A DNA stretch of 64,000 nucleotides from CAZCGA01 sp964498075 (GTDB lineage Bacteria > Desulfobacterota > Binatia > HRBIN30), in the NCBI GenBank assembly GCA_964498075.1, contig CAZCGA010000006.1, positions 1-64,000 on the forward strand. Direction: 5' to 3'. The notes beneath the pieces were generated by a model that was given only the letters and a program-made list of their open reading frames with translations, did not search any database and had not been told where the DNA came from. Both the position numbers and the translations under genes were made by a program. Position 1 is the first letter of the stretch. Each line of letters starts with the position of its first letter. Below are positions 24,401-32,540 of the stretch, piece after piece.

Positions 24401-24772
24401 CGCTTCCCCACAGTTCAGCCCGATGCGCAGCTGCACCCCTTGGTCGGGATGCAACCGATCGTGCTGGGTCAGACGCCGCTGAATATCGACGGCGCACGAC
24501 ACCGCCTTCAGATTGCCGTTGAAGGTCACCAGGAAGCTGTCACCGATGAACCGGACCTCGTGACCGCCGTGCTTCTCCACGCACTCGCGGACGATGCGTC
24601 CGTGGGCGCGGAGATGCTCCTGCGCCGCCTGATCACCGAGGCTGGTGCTCAGAGCGGTCGAACCGACCAGGTCGGTGAAGAGGAACGTCAGGGTGCCTTC
24701 GCGCGGCGGTGCCCGGTGCCGCGTCCGGCGCGGGCTCACTCTGACTCTGCCGGCCATCGCCTGGGTGCTCAT
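21413..24772 (-). CDS. Class III nucleotide cyclase fused to an AAA ATPase and TPR-like repeats
   Basis: A 1,119-residue cytosolic signalling protein. Residues about 25-190 are a class III adenylyl/guanylyl cyclase domain with both metal-binding Asp residues (Asp34 in LFTDLVGST, Asp78 in FIGDSF) and the GAAVNAAARI segment. An AAA/NACHT-like ATPase follows, with Walker A GEPGVGKS at 240-247 and LLILEDLHWSD as Walker B. The C-terminal half is helical TPR-type repeats. This architecture is common in actinobacteria, myxobacteria and related soil bacteria and is thought to sense unknown ligands. It is divergent from a GAF-containing sigma-54 activator only about 40-80 nt away, so the pair probably shares a control region. 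Confidence 0.9.
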   Translation of the reverse strand: MSTQAMAGRVRVSPRRTRHRAPPREGTLTFLFTDLVGSTALSTSLGDQAAQEHLRAHGRIVRECVEKHGGHEVRFIGDSFLVTFNGNLKAVSCAVDIQRRLTQHDRLHPDQGVQLRIGLNCGEAIREKGDYYGAAVNAAARICAAAEGGQVLVSQLVKDIIGSLGNLEFRDAGAYPLKGFPEPWRLYEVVPRAEASLGANLVSALADPTPFVGRDAELTRVKHLVETASEGRGGVTMLLGEPGVGKSRLAAEASAFAIDRGFTVVAGQCYEAGGPPAYGPFIEALRPLAKRCTRPVLKKLLGEGASWVAKLLPEVRDKLQGVPPTPPLPADQERHFLLESVVSFIVGAARRKPLLLILEDLHWSDRPTQLLLRSLIRVIANLPMVVVGTVRDIEVDAAHPLTETLTELHRQRFYCSLSLSGFGREGVRLMLLALAQQEPPAVVVDAVYSETEGNPFFVEEFIKLLLEEERLLDASGNWRSDISPHAVELPKGVSLAIERRLRRLEPSSRQTLTTAAVVGRVFRYNVLEAASELKGDALADAIDQAERAQLIRGRREEHGIQFSFAHELIRQTLYRELSLPRRERLHLRVAEAIERVDSGRLGEQAAALAHHFRQAGTCADARTTARYLILAGDQARTASAFEEAIRYYRDACERIPDGGKERAEALFKLGSAQRSAGDWSSAVASWDAAAVIYEALADAPGVERTCNALALLHGWRGQFPDALQAVQRGLTADPESVSEHRCRLLAAAATMLSLAGQPAPADALIEQAVVIAEKRDAGRLLGTVLATKGLHQRVYMEFADGMQTLARAEQLLREAGDLWAVSQCIGHQAIALHLLGRLAEMERRLDDLDAVATKMGDGSGIALLAVMRGVLAMGRGELGQAELWARQAEVTARTSAKLVLSPALHLIAEVQFLAGRSDRTEDLLREAARLHHEMGNTPAVHEGMLSVLLCRAFQGDSDGAQALLRHLPAAADLEQPITSGRYDGMITAAAALVMLGRKEQAAALYPPLLKMTERGVVLSGAWSFLLRRILGMIAAVNEGWDCAQAHYGAALQQAQELGLRKEKAEALYWVSRMLLERNAAGDRGRGRSMLERAIEGYRDVGMPKHLEVARQLLEHGCRG

Positions 24773-24814
24773 GCGGTTTGCACACTGTGCCCCGGTGGAT
24801 CTAAAAGACTAGGC

Positions 24815-26425
24815 GTGGAATCCAAATCACCCACCGACACGCCGATGCGTCGAGTGATGGCAGGGCGCCCCGAAGAGGAGACCACACGACTCTCGCTTCT
24901 CTACGACGTCAGCCGCTCGCTCAGCGAGCTCATTGAGCTTGACCAGCTCATTGCGTTTGTAATGGCAAAAACCACGGAACTGCTCAAGGCCGAAGGCAGC
25001 GCCATCCTCCTTCTCGATCAAGACAAGCAGGAACTGTTCTTCCCATATAGCGCAGACTCGCTGCCCGAAGTCGAGCGCCGGCTGGCGGCAATCCGCTTCC
25101 CCGCCGATCGCGGAATCGCCGGCTGGGTGCTGCAGAAGCAGATCGCTCAGCGGGTCACCGACGTGTCGAGCGACCCGCGCTGGTACTCGCAGGTGGATCA
25201 GCAGTCGGGGGCGACGACGCGCTCCATTCTGTGTGCGCCGCTGCGCAGCCGGAGCGGGACGCTGGGTGTCATCGAGTTGCGCAACAAGTTGGAAGGGGAG
25301 TTCACCGAAGGGGATCTGCAGTTCCTCGACGCCTTGGCCGGCAGCATCGCCGTGGCCATCGAGAACGCGCAGCTATACCACGCGCTCAAACAATCCGAGG
25401 CGCGGTTACGTGAAGAAGTGGTGGTGCTGCACCGCGAGATGGCGAGCCAAAGCCGTTTCGCAAACATCGTCGGCACCAGCCCGGTGATGCGGCAGGTGTT
25501 CGATCTGATGGAGAGCGCGATCTCGTCTCCGGTCACTGTCCTCCTGCAAGGCGAAACGGGCACCGGGAAGGAGCTGATTGGCCGCGCCATCCACTACAAC
25601 GGGCCACGCCGAGATCGGCCGTTTGTCGCCGTCAACTGTGCCGCCTTATCGGAGACCCTCCTGGCCAGCGAGCTCTTCGGCCACAAGAAGGGCGCCTTTA
25701 CCGGCGCGCTGAGCGACAAGAAGGGGCTCTTCGAAGTCGCGGACGGTGGGACCATCTTCCTGGATGAGATCGGCGAGACGACGCCGGCGATGCAGGTCAA
25801 GCTGCTACGCGTCCTGCAAAACGGGGAGATCCTGCCGGTGGGGGAAACCGTTCCCCGCTGGGTAGACGTGCGCGTCATCTCCGCAACCAACCGCGACCTC
25901 GACCAGGATACCAAGAAGGGCAGGTTTCGCGAGGATCTCTACTACCGTCTGACGACGTTTCCGATCAACTTGCCACCCTTGCGGGAGCGCAAGGAGGACA
26001 TCCCGCTGCTGGCCATCCCCGTCCTGCAACGCACCACCGAGAAGTTCGGTAAGGCCCTCCACGGATTCAGCCCGGCCGCGTTGAACTACCTCGTCGATTA
26101 CCACTGGCCGGGTAACGTGCGCGAGTTGGAGAACGAGATCGAACGGGCGGTGGCGCTCGCCGGTGCCGGCGATACCGTACAGCCGAGGCACCTGTCGGAA
26201 AAGCTCACGGTGCGCAAGCCGGCCCGTGTCCCCATCGGCGCCCCGGCCACCTCCCTCAGGCGGGCGCGCGAGCTCTTCGAAGAAGAGTATCTCGGCGAGA
26301 TACTCCGCCAGAAGAACGGCAATGCCTCAGAGGCCGCCAAGGTGCTCGGACTCAGCCGGGTCATGGTGCAGAAAAAGATCAAACGCTACAACCTTCGGGC
26401 GAAGGTGCGCCCCGCTCCGCGTTAA
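24815..26425 (+). CDS. GAF-domain sigma-54-dependent transcriptional activator (NtrC/FhlA-like)
   Basis: A 536-residue enhancer-binding protein. A GAF sensor (about residues 25-185: LLYDVSRSLSELIELDQLI, IRFPADRGIAGWVL) precedes a complete AAA+ core with Walker A GETGTGKE, the sigma-54 contact loop GAFTGA, Walker B IFLDEIGE and WPGNVRELENE. A Fis-type helix-turn-helix closes it (NASEAAKVLGLSRVMVQ). It should activate sigma-54 promoters in response to a GAF ligand. The start is uncertain: GTG 24815, ATG 24845 and ATG 24857 are all possible and none has a strong ribosome site. It contrasts with the GAFTGA-less relative at 6800-9004. Confidence 0.9.
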   Translation: MESKSPTDTPMRRVMAGRPEEETTRLSLLYDVSRSLSELIELDQLIAFVMAKTTELLKAEGSAILLLDQDKQELFFPYSADSLPEVERRLAAIRFPADRGIAGWVLQKQIAQRVTDVSSDPRWYSQVDQQSGATTRSILCAPLRSRSGTLGVIELRNKLEGEFTEGDLQFLDALAGSIAVAIENAQLYHALKQSEARLREEVVVLHREMASQSRFANIVGTSPVMRQVFDLMESAISSPVTVLLQGETGTGKELIGRAIHYNGPRRDRPFVAVNCAALSETLLASELFGHKKGAFTGALSDKKGLFEVADGGTIFLDEIGETTPAMQVKLLRVLQNGEILPVGETVPRWVDVRVISATNRDLDQDTKKGRFREDLYYRLTTFPINLPPLRERKEDIPLLAIPVLQRTTEKFGKALHGFSPAALNYLVDYHWPGNVRELENEIERAVALAGAGDTVQPRHLSEKLTVRKPARVPIGAPATSLRRARELFEEEYLGEILRQKNGNASEAAKVLGLSRVMVQKKIKRYNLRAKVRPAPR

Positions 26426-26604
26426 ATCAATTTGACTGTTACCCTTGGTTTACAGTCCGGTTTGTCCCCGTGCTTCCAGCTCAATCTGCGAGCCCACGGC
26501 GGGCGGTCTGAAAACTTTGTTGACACCGTCCGTTGGATGGCCTGGCTGGGCCGCCGCTCTCCGTCTTCCTGCATGTGGCGTGACTGTTGCTGCCGACCGA
26601 CGGC

Positions 26605-26775
26605 ATGACCTCTTCAGCTCAACGGCGATCGATGAACGCGCGTCGGGATGGCGAGACGGAGCCAGCCCCGGCAAGTGCCCCGGAACCGGATTCTCGCGGG
26701 CCGCAGGCTCAGGTAACTGAGCAACAACCGCTCGAGTCCAGTCGAACGGAGATCAACGGATGGGACGAGGCATGA
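26605..26775 (+). CDS. Tiny hypothetical protein, first gene of a coupled trio
   Basis: A 56-residue, Glu/Pro/Ser-rich, probably disordered product. No family recognised. The reason to take it seriously is its end: its TGA overlaps the next ATG (ATGA at 26772), and the next gene is joined to the third in the same way. No Shine-Dalgarno sequence is visible, and the start could also be TTG 26587 or ATG 26632. The roughly 180 bases between the sigma-54 activator and this frame hold nothing else I can recognise. Confidence 0.35.
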   Translation: MTSSAQRRSMNARRDGETEPAPASAPEPDSRGPQAQVTEQQPLESSRTEINGWDEA

Positions 26776-27023
26776 TCCAAGCACCTCCACTTTCCGAATC
26801 CGGCAGCATGGTGAGCCAGTGCGATCGCTGCATCTTTCGCTTCGAGAGCCAGACGGTGTGCGTCGCGTTTCCGAAGGGCATTCCGCTGGAGATCAGGCTC
26901 GGGCACTTCGATCACCGAAAGCCTTACGAGGGCGACGGTGGCATCCGGTTTGTGCCGAGCCGGTACTGCAGATCCTCGGCGGATGACCCGAAGGACCTGA
27001 GTCACCTCGGGTTCGGAAGATGA
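26772..27023 (+). CDS. Small Cys-containing conserved hypothetical protein
   Basis: An 83-residue protein. The core SQCDRCIFRFESQTVCVAFPKGIP, continuing with a GHFDHRKPYEGDGGIRF segment, belongs to a widespread uncharacterised family of small proteins with a CxxC, a later Cys, an FPxGIP motif and an H-x-KPYxGDxGI motif. Metal binding is plausible, function unknown. I chose ATG 26772 because it overlaps the upstream stop; an internal ATG at 26808 would remove a non-conserved leader. It is followed by another ATGA overlap. Confidence 0.65.
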   Translation: MIQAPPLSESGSMVSQCDRCIFRFESQTVCVAFPKGIPLEIRLGHFDHRKPYEGDGGIRFVPSRYCRSSADDPKDLSHLGFGR

Positions 27024-27421
27024 CCCCGGCCTGCAAAGGGGACCACCGCAACGGCGGAGGGCCGGAACGGCTGCACCTCGAGGTCGGGAACGCGCTGGGG
27101 CAATTGACGCCCGTGGAGGAGCGCGTGTTGCGGCGGCGCTTCGGGGTTGGCGAGGCACGGCGTGACATCGATTGCATCGGGGAAGAGCTTGGGCTGACGC
27201 GGTCACATGTTCGGGAGCTCCAAAGACGCGCGCTGCAGAAACTGCGCGCTGCTGCCTTGGAGGATTCCACACCCGTGTGCGCCGCCACTCGCCCCGGTCC
27301 GGCGGTCGCACGACAGCCGCACGCGCGCAACGCCACTTCGCCGCCAGCGACCGTTCCAACCGCGCGTCGTGAACGTTCCACGCTCCGCGTGGCCGGGTCG
27401 CCCGACCTGACGGATACCTGA
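27020..27421 (+). CDS. Sigma-70 region 4-like DNA-binding protein without other sigma regions
   Basis: A 133-residue protein. Residues about 20-75 match sigma-70 region 4 (LTPVEERVLRRRFGVGE, then CIGEELGLTRSHVRELQRRALQKLR), the domain that reads the -35 element. Regions 1-3 are absent. The C-terminal 55 residues are Ala/Pro/Arg-rich and probably disordered. It begins inside the stop codon of the CxxC gene (ATGA). Stand-alone region 4 proteins can be anti-sigma or co-regulatory factors, or decayed sigma factors. Clean coupling to its neighbours argues against a random fragment. Confidence 0.65.
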   Translation: MTPACKGDHRNGGGPERLHLEVGNALGQLTPVEERVLRRRFGVGEARRDIDCIGEELGLTRSHVRELQRRALQKLRAAALEDSTPVCAATRPGPAVARQPHARNATSPPATVPTARRERSTLRVAGSPDLTDT

Positions 27422-27527
27422 CCCCCCGACGCCGAAGTCATAAACGCGCCCCGGTCTATTCCTCTAGCCCGAACACGGCGCTAGAGTTCCCCCACCAAAC
27501 GCGAGATCTGATCGGGAGGGGATGCGG

Positions 27528-28580
27528 ATGAAGACCAGGGCCGTTGCCGCAGAATCGTATGCACACCCAGCTCCAGCCGCTGCCGGAGCACGCGGACGCC
27601 CGGCGCGCGCCGACGGCCGGCTACAGATCGACGTGGACGGCGAGCACTCGCCGTACGCCACGCTGGCCGCTGACGTTCGCCGCGGCTTGCTGGCACCGCA
27701 AAAGGCGATGCCGCCGAAGTACTTTTACGACGCCCGCGGCGCGCAGCTGTTCGACACCATCTGCGACCTCCCCGAGTACTATCTGACGCGCATGGAGCAC
27801 GCCCTCCTGCAGCAGTTTGCCGACGAGATCGTCGCGATCACCAATCCTTCCCATCTGGTCGAGTTCGGCAGTGGTGCATCGCGCAAGACGCGTCTCTTGC
27901 TCGATGCCATCCAGCGCGGCGGCGGCAACGTCTGCTACGTGCCCATCGATGTCAGTGACGACATGCTGCGCCGTTCGGCCCGCGCCCTGTTGCGCGAGTA
28001 TCCAGGGCTGCGCATTCACGCCGTGGTCGGTGACTACGATCATCACCTGGACCGCATTCCGCCCGGTCATCAACGCCTGGTCGCGTTTCTCGGCAGCACG
28101 ATCGGCAACTTGACTCGCGCTGCCACCGCACGCTTTCTGGCCAGAGTGCGCCGCCAGCTGGCGCCGGGGGAGGCGTTCTTGTTGGGTGTCGACCTGCTCA
28201 AGCCCATCGAGGTTCTGGAACGCGCCTACAACGATACGGCCGGGGTGACTGCCGAGTTCAACCGCAACGTGTTGCGCGTCATCAATCAGCGACTCGACGC
28301 GGACTTCGACCTCGATCGCTTTGAGCACCTCGCCCTGTTCAACCAGGAACAGTCGCAAATCGAGATGCACCTCCGGGCGCGCACCACGCACAGCGTATCG
28401 ATTCGCGCGCTGGGTCTGACGGTGCCATTCAGCGCCGGCGAGACGATCCACACTGAGATCAGTCGGAAGTTCACCCGGGCGGAAGTGGATGCGATGCTGA
28501 CCGCAGCCGGGTACGAATTGACGCGCTGGTACGCCGCTCCTAACGACTACTTCGGGCTGGCGTTGGCGCGGGTGATCTGA
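27528..28580 (+). CDS. egtD: L-histidine N-alpha-methyltransferase (EgtD)
   Basis: A 350-residue SAM-dependent enzyme that trimethylates histidine to hercynine, the first step of ergothioneine synthesis. Family signatures: KAMPPKYFYDARGAQLFD, DLPEYYLTRME, LVEFGSGASRKTRLLL for SAM binding, FLGSTIGNL, and EISRKFTRAEVD near the C-terminus. About 35 N-terminal residues before GEHSPYATLA are Ala-rich and variable. Of the two close ATGs, 27528 has GGGAGGGG at proper spacing. No egtB or other ergothioneine gene is in the window, so hercynine synthesis must be completed elsewhere or serve another purpose. Confidence 0.93.
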   Translation: MKTRAVAAESYAHPAPAAAGARGRPARADGRLQIDVDGEHSPYATLAADVRRGLLAPQKAMPPKYFYDARGAQLFDTICDLPEYYLTRMEHALLQQFADEIVAITNPSHLVEFGSGASRKTRLLLDAIQRGGGNVCYVPIDVSDDMLRRSARALLREYPGLRIHAVVGDYDHHLDRIPPGHQRLVAFLGSTIGNLTRAATARFLARVRRQLAPGEAFLLGVDLLKPIEVLERAYNDTAGVTAEFNRNVLRVINQRLDADFDLDRFEHLALFNQEQSQIEMHLRARTTHSVSIRALGLTVPFSAGETIHTEISRKFTRAEVDAMLTAAGYELTRWYAAPNDYFGLALARVI

Positions 28581-28597
28581 CGGCGACCGGCGAGGAG

Positions 28598-28623
28598 CTG
28601 CGAAGGGGCTACCCCCTTCGCAG
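28598..28623. terminator. Strong bidirectional terminator-like hairpin
   Basis: An 11-bp perfect stem (CTGCGAAGGGG / CCCCTTCGCAG) with a 4-nt loop, followed by TGTTT, 18 nt after the egtD stop. It overlaps the last codons of the convergent Thr-Pro protein gene, so it can end transcription on the plus strand; its use on the minus strand is less likely. Confidence 0.65.
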
Positions 28624-30870
28624 TGTTTGATACCGGCTCGCCCGGCGCCGTTGTCTCCTCAAGAGCAGCCAGGCCGCCGCGGGCGGCAACAGGATCCACG
28701 CCGTTCCCGTCCCATCGCGCAGCACGATCGTACACCCGTCCTGGTCGGCCGACCCCCCGGCCGCTCCGACCGGCGTCGGAGTCGCCGTGGCTGTCGGTGT
28801 GCGTGTCGGCGTTGCGCTCGCCTGCGGAGGCAGCGGCGTCCGGGTGGGCGTGGGGGTTGCGGTGTTGGTGGGCGTCGATGTCGTTGTGCTGGTTGCTGTA
28901 GCAGTCGGTACGGGCGTTGCCGTTTCCGTTGGAGTTTGAGTCGCGGTGCTGGTTGGTGGCTCGGTGGGGGTTTCGGTTGAGGTCTCAGTGGGAGTCGATG
29001 TCGCCGTCTCCGTCGGCGTCTCACTCGGCGTCGCCGTCGCGGTTTCGGTTGCGCTCGGGGTCGCCGTCTCCGTCGGCGTCGCGGTCTCCGTCGCGGTGTG
29101 CGTCGGCGTCGTACTCGGCGTCTCCGTCGGCGTTGCGGTCGCGGTGTGGGTCGGCGTCTGCGTCGGCGTGTCGGTTGGTGTTGGCGTGTTGCTCGGGGTT
29201 GCGGTTGGTGTGTGAGTCGGCGTCTCGGTTGGCGTGTCCGTGGGTGTCAGGGTCGGCGTTGCGGTCGGGGTCTCGGTCGGCGTCGGGGTTGTGGTCGGCG
29301 TCGCGGTCGGGGTCGGTGTCGGCGTCTCGGTCGGGGTCGTGGTGACTGTCGGCGTCGGCGTCTCCGTTGGCGTCTCGGTGTGTGTCGGGGTCTCCGTTGG
29401 CGTCGGCGTGAGGGTCTCTGTCGGGGTCTCCGTCGGCGTCTCGGTCATGGTGGGCGTCGGCGTCTCGGTGGGCGTTTCGGTGTGCGTCGGAGTCTCGGTC
29501 GACGTGGGGGTTGGCGTGTGTGTCGGCGTCTCCGTTGCGGTGCTGGTCTGAGTGGCAGTTGCCGTCGCGGTCGGCGTCTCCGTCGGGGTCGGTGTGTCGG
29601 TCGGGGTCGGCGTCGGCGTGTCCGTCGGCGTCGGCGTCGGCTGGCATGCCAGAGCGTCAAAGCACTTGGGGTCCGCGCAGTCGGTGAAGCCGTCGCCGTC
29701 GTTATCGACCTCGTCAGTGCAGTTCTCCTCGACGACGGTCAGGGTCACGTCCGTTGTGTTGAGGTTGGCTTTGAAGCCCAATCCGTTGCCGATGATGAGG
29801 CCGTTGAGCGTCCCGAATTGCCCGGTACGTGAGGCGAAGGTCACGATCTGGAATGTATTGCCGGAGCTCGGAACGAAGTTGGTTGGCCGCGTCACGTTCA
29901 GGGTACCGGCGAGCGTGGCCGCACCGTCAAGCTTGAGTTGATCGAACTGCGTCCCCGCCGTCAGGCCGTTGACTTCAACGTTGAGCGCGCTGGCAGCGGT
30001 TTGTGTGTAGTTGCCGTTGCCCGTCGCGTTGGTGATCTCAAGCTTGCCGGGTGACAAGCCGGGGCTGACCTGCCCGCCGGCACTAGAGACATTTCCGCTC
30101 ACCTTGCCGGAACCTTGCAGCATGCCGCCGTTGAGGTTGAGGGTAGTGAGGGTCTGCAGCCGAAGCTCAGCGTCCTCGTCCAGACGCGTGACCCCTGCAG
30201 TTTGCGTGTACCCGGCAGTGCAGGTCACCATGGCGCCCGCGATGTCCGTCGTACCGCTGTTGGCGAACGGCACGTTGAAGGTGGTCGAGGTTCCCAGCGA
30301 CTTGGTGAACGTTCCGACGTTGTTGAACTGCGGCGAGCCGCCGCCGTTGAACACCGTCTCGTCGTTCTGCGCGTCAAAGGTGGCGCCCAACTGGTTGTTG
30401 AAGATCCCGCCGGTGCCGATGGTAAAGCCAAACGCGGCCGTCCACGTTGCCGTCCCCGCGTTGTCCAACGTGCGCTGCAGGCTTTGCCCGCCGTTGCCGC
30501 TCAACGACATCCCGCCGTTGGCGTTGGTCGTCCCGGCGCCGCTCATGGTTCCGGCGGTCCACGTCAATAGGCCGCTCACGGTCAGGGTCCCGCTGCCGTT
30601 GAGGGTGCCACCGGTCTGCGTTAGCGTGGCGACCGTAGCGGCAGAGTTCAGGGTCACCGTCCCGCTGTTGATGATGGCATCGTCGCCAGCCCCGGGCACA
30701 AAGGCAGGATTCCAGTTGCCGGGCGTAAACCAATCGGTGCCAGGCCCGACGAAGGTTCTCGTGGCCGCGGACGCCGCCGGGATGCCGGAGAGCAGGAGGC
30801 CGAAGAAGAACGTGGTCCTACAGAGCAACGATGCGACTGCGGTGGTGCGGTGCGACTTGCGGATCCCCAT
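28609..30870 (-). CDS. Secreted beta-repeat protein with giant Thr-Pro linker and Cys/TM/Arg sorting-type tail
   Basis: A 753-residue exported protein. After a signal peptide (FFFGLLLSGIPAASA), residues about 30-370 are Gly/Asn/Thr-rich beta repeats (GTLNGSGTLTVSGLLTW) suited to a parallel beta-helix. A DNDGDGFTDCADPKC segment follows, of the Ca2+-binding kind. Then come about 290 residues of Thr-Pro repeats with Glu/Asp/Ala substitutions, likely an extended O-glycosylatable stalk. The C-terminus has Cys, a hydrophobic helix (WILLPPAAAWLLL) and Arg-rich end (RRQRRR), as in MYXO-CTERM-like sorting signals. The start at 30870 has AGGAGGG 7 nt upstream. Function is probably surface adhesion or display. 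Confidence 0.85.
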   Translation of the reverse strand: MGIRKSHRTTAVASLLCRTTFFFGLLLSGIPAASAATRTFVGPGTDWFTPGNWNPAFVPGAGDDAIINSGTVTLNSAATVATLTQTGGTLNGSGTLTVSGLLTWTAGTMSGAGTTNANGGMSLSGNGGQSLQRTLDNAGTATWTAAFGFTIGTGGIFNNQLGATFDAQNDETVFNGGGSPQFNNVGTFTKSLGTSTTFNVPFANSGTTDIAGAMVTCTAGYTQTAGVTRLDEDAELRLQTLTTLNLNGGMLQGSGKVSGNVSSAGGQVSPGLSPGKLEITNATGNGNYTQTAASALNVEVNGLTAGTQFDQLKLDGAATLAGTLNVTRPTNFVPSSGNTFQIVTFASRTGQFGTLNGLIIGNGLGFKANLNTTDVTLTVVEENCTDEVDNDGDGFTDCADPKCFDALACQPTPTPTDTPTPTPTDTPTPTETPTATATATQTSTATETPTHTPTPTSTETPTHTETPTETPTPTMTETPTETPTETLTPTPTETPTHTETPTETPTPTVTTTPTETPTPTPTATPTTTPTPTETPTATPTLTPTDTPTETPTHTPTATPSNTPTPTDTPTQTPTHTATATPTETPSTTPTHTATETATPTETATPSATETATATPSETPTETATSTPTETSTETPTEPPTSTATQTPTETATPVPTATATSTTTSTPTNTATPTPTRTPLPPQASATPTRTPTATATPTPVGAAGGSADQDGCTIVLRDGTGTAWILLPPAAAWLLLRRQRRRASRYQTLRRG
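28790..29640. repeat. Low-complexity hexamer-like DNA encoding the Thr-Pro linker
   Basis: About 850 bp of degenerate GTCGGN/GTNTCN-type repeats on the plus strand (ACNCCN on the coding strand). Open frames appear on all strands here because of the periodicity; they are not genes. The tract is a likely place for slippage, length variation and assembly error. Confidence 0.85.
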
Positions 30871-31028
30871 GGTGACCCTCCTGACCCAAACCAACGGTCG
30901 CTTTGTGCGTGACTGCGGTGGGTTGGTCCATACGCCGGCCCGATCGGAGCGTCAAGACAGTGGTCTGTAATCGTGGCGCGTTTTACATCGCGGGGAGCGC
31001 ACGCTAGTAGCAACTGACCACCTCCTCG

Positions 31029-32213
31029 ATGACGTTTGTACGTGCCACCGCCAGGCAGATCTGGGACAGCATCCGCGACTCGGGTCCCCTTTGGACAGTG
31101 TCGCTGATCCTGGATCGAGTCGTTCCGTCCGCCGTGCTCGGCCTCTGGCCGGACAAGACGGTGTCGCCCGCGACGCTGGCCACTCAGGTCGACACGATCC
31201 TCCGCGCCTGGGGGATGTCGCAGGAGCACGCGTCGGTCACCGTCGACCACTTGATGTACGCGGATCTGCACGGCATCGACTCGCACGGCTGCAGCATACT
31301 CCTCGACTACTTTCGCAGCTTCGAGGCTGGATCGCTGAATGTGAATCCGACGATCGCCGTGGTGCGCGAGAGCGCGACGACGGCTCTGGTCGACGGTGGC
31401 GGCGGTCTGGGCCACGTGCCCGGCGATACCGCGATGAAGCTGGCCATGACGAAATGCCGCGACATGGGGCTCGGAGCCGTCACGGTACGCAACTCCGGCC
31501 ATTACGGGGCCGCGGGTACGTACGCGTCGATGGCGGCGCAGTCGGGTTTCATCGGTATCGCCACGACCAGCACCCGAAGGCCGGCGGTCGTGCCGACGTT
31601 CGGAGCCGAGGCGATGCTCGGCACCAACCCGATCGCGTTCGCGGCACCCGCCGCACGCAATCCACCCTTCCTCCTCGACATGGCCACGAGCACGGCCTCC
31701 GTCGGCAAGGTCACCATGGCCTGGCGCAAAGGTCGCTCGCTTCCCATCGGCTGGGCGCTCGATCCGCAGGGGAGGCCGGTGACCAGCGGACGATTGGCCG
31801 CCAAGTATCGCCGGCTCACACCGCTCGGCAGCAGCCGCGAGATGGGCAGCCACAAAGGGTATGGTCTCGCCGCCGCTGTAGAGATCCTGTCATCCGTCCT
31901 GCCGGGGATTCGCAGTGGCCGCGGCACGGAGAAGGCCCACGAACGCGTGGGCCACTTCTTCCTCAGCATCGATCCGCGTCGATTCCGCGACGACGGCGAG
32001 TTCGAAGCGGATCTCGACGCGATGATCGACGCGTTGCGCGCCTGCAAGCCGGTCGACCCTCAGCAACCCGTCCTCGTTGCCGGAGACCCGGAGCGCGCCG
32101 CCTACGCCGAGCGTAGCGGCTCCGGTATACGGCTCTCGCGCAGCGTCATCGAAGACCTCCGGACGGTGGCGCGCGGCTCCGGTGTGCCCTTCGTCCTCGA
32201 CGCGAAACGGTGA
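31029..32213 (+). CDS. Ldh-family (malate/L-lactate/ureidoglycolate-type) NAD(P)-dependent dehydrogenase
   Basis: A 394-residue cytosolic oxidoreductase of the Ldh_2 (ComC/DlgD/AllD) family. Motifs: YADLHGIDSHGCSILLDY near residue 80, VRNSGHYGAAGTYASMA with the catalytic-type His, STRRPAVVPTFG, GTNPIAFAAP, and SHKGYGLAAAVEILS. The N-terminal 40 residues are longer than usual. It reduces or oxidises a 2-hydroxy acid; the substrate is not predictable. It is the first of several plus-strand genes with a beta-hydroxylase-like oxygenase and a PaaK-like ligase, though 430 bp of repeats separate it from them. No clear Shine-Dalgarno sequence. Confidence 0.85.
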   Translation: MTFVRATARQIWDSIRDSGPLWTVSLILDRVVPSAVLGLWPDKTVSPATLATQVDTILRAWGMSQEHASVTVDHLMYADLHGIDSHGCSILLDYFRSFEAGSLNVNPTIAVVRESATTALVDGGGGLGHVPGDTAMKLAMTKCRDMGLGAVTVRNSGHYGAAGTYASMAAQSGFIGIATTSTRRPAVVPTFGAEAMLGTNPIAFAAPAARNPPFLLDMATSTASVGKVTMAWRKGRSLPIGWALDPQGRPVTSGRLAAKYRRLTPLGSSREMGSHKGYGLAAAVEILSSVLPGIRSGRGTEKAHERVGHFFLSIDPRRFRDDGEFEADLDAMIDALRACKPVDPQQPVLVAGDPERAAYAERSGSGIRLSRSVIEDLRTVARGSGVPFVLDAKR

Positions 32214-32408
32214 CGTGGGGGTCTGTCCCTCTTTCGTGGGGACTGTCGGCCTTCTCGCGAAGCGCCCCTCGATACGCCGCCAAAGAACGGCGGCTCCTCG
32301 GGACGAACGGATCCGATGCTCGATCTTCAAAGCTTTCTCCGTTCATCACGAGAGACCCGACCGGCGAAACGCCGGGTTGGAGAGCCCATGAACCGCTGTC
32401 ACGGCCGG

Positions 32409-32540
32409 GCCCACCGCCCGGGGCGCTGCCCCGGGCTAAAGAATGGCCGCCCCGTTGGGGCTGTTGTCGTCCAGTTTTCAGGGTCGCAGCCCTGAAGGGG
32501 CGGCAAGACATCAGCCCAGGGCAACGCCCTGGGCGACGGC
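32409..32540. repeat. Composite REP-like palindromic element
   Basis: The 430-bp gap between the Ldh-family gene and the oxygenase gene contains at least three GC-rich palindromes: about 32416-32436 (GCCCGGGG-type stem), 32480-32495 (CAGGG/CCCTG) and 32513-32533 (GCCCAGGGC/GCCCTGGGC). This resembles the clustered palindromes mobilised by REP-associated Y1 transposases. No transposase is near. The rest of the gap holds no gene that I can support. Confidence 0.6.

Noticed and set aside
28917..29832. Several frames opposite the Thr-Pro linker, and a CRISPR-like periodicity
   Set aside because: The 6-bp periodic DNA opens all frames. There are no repeat-spacer units of 25-40 bp, so it is neither a set of genes nor a CRISPR array.
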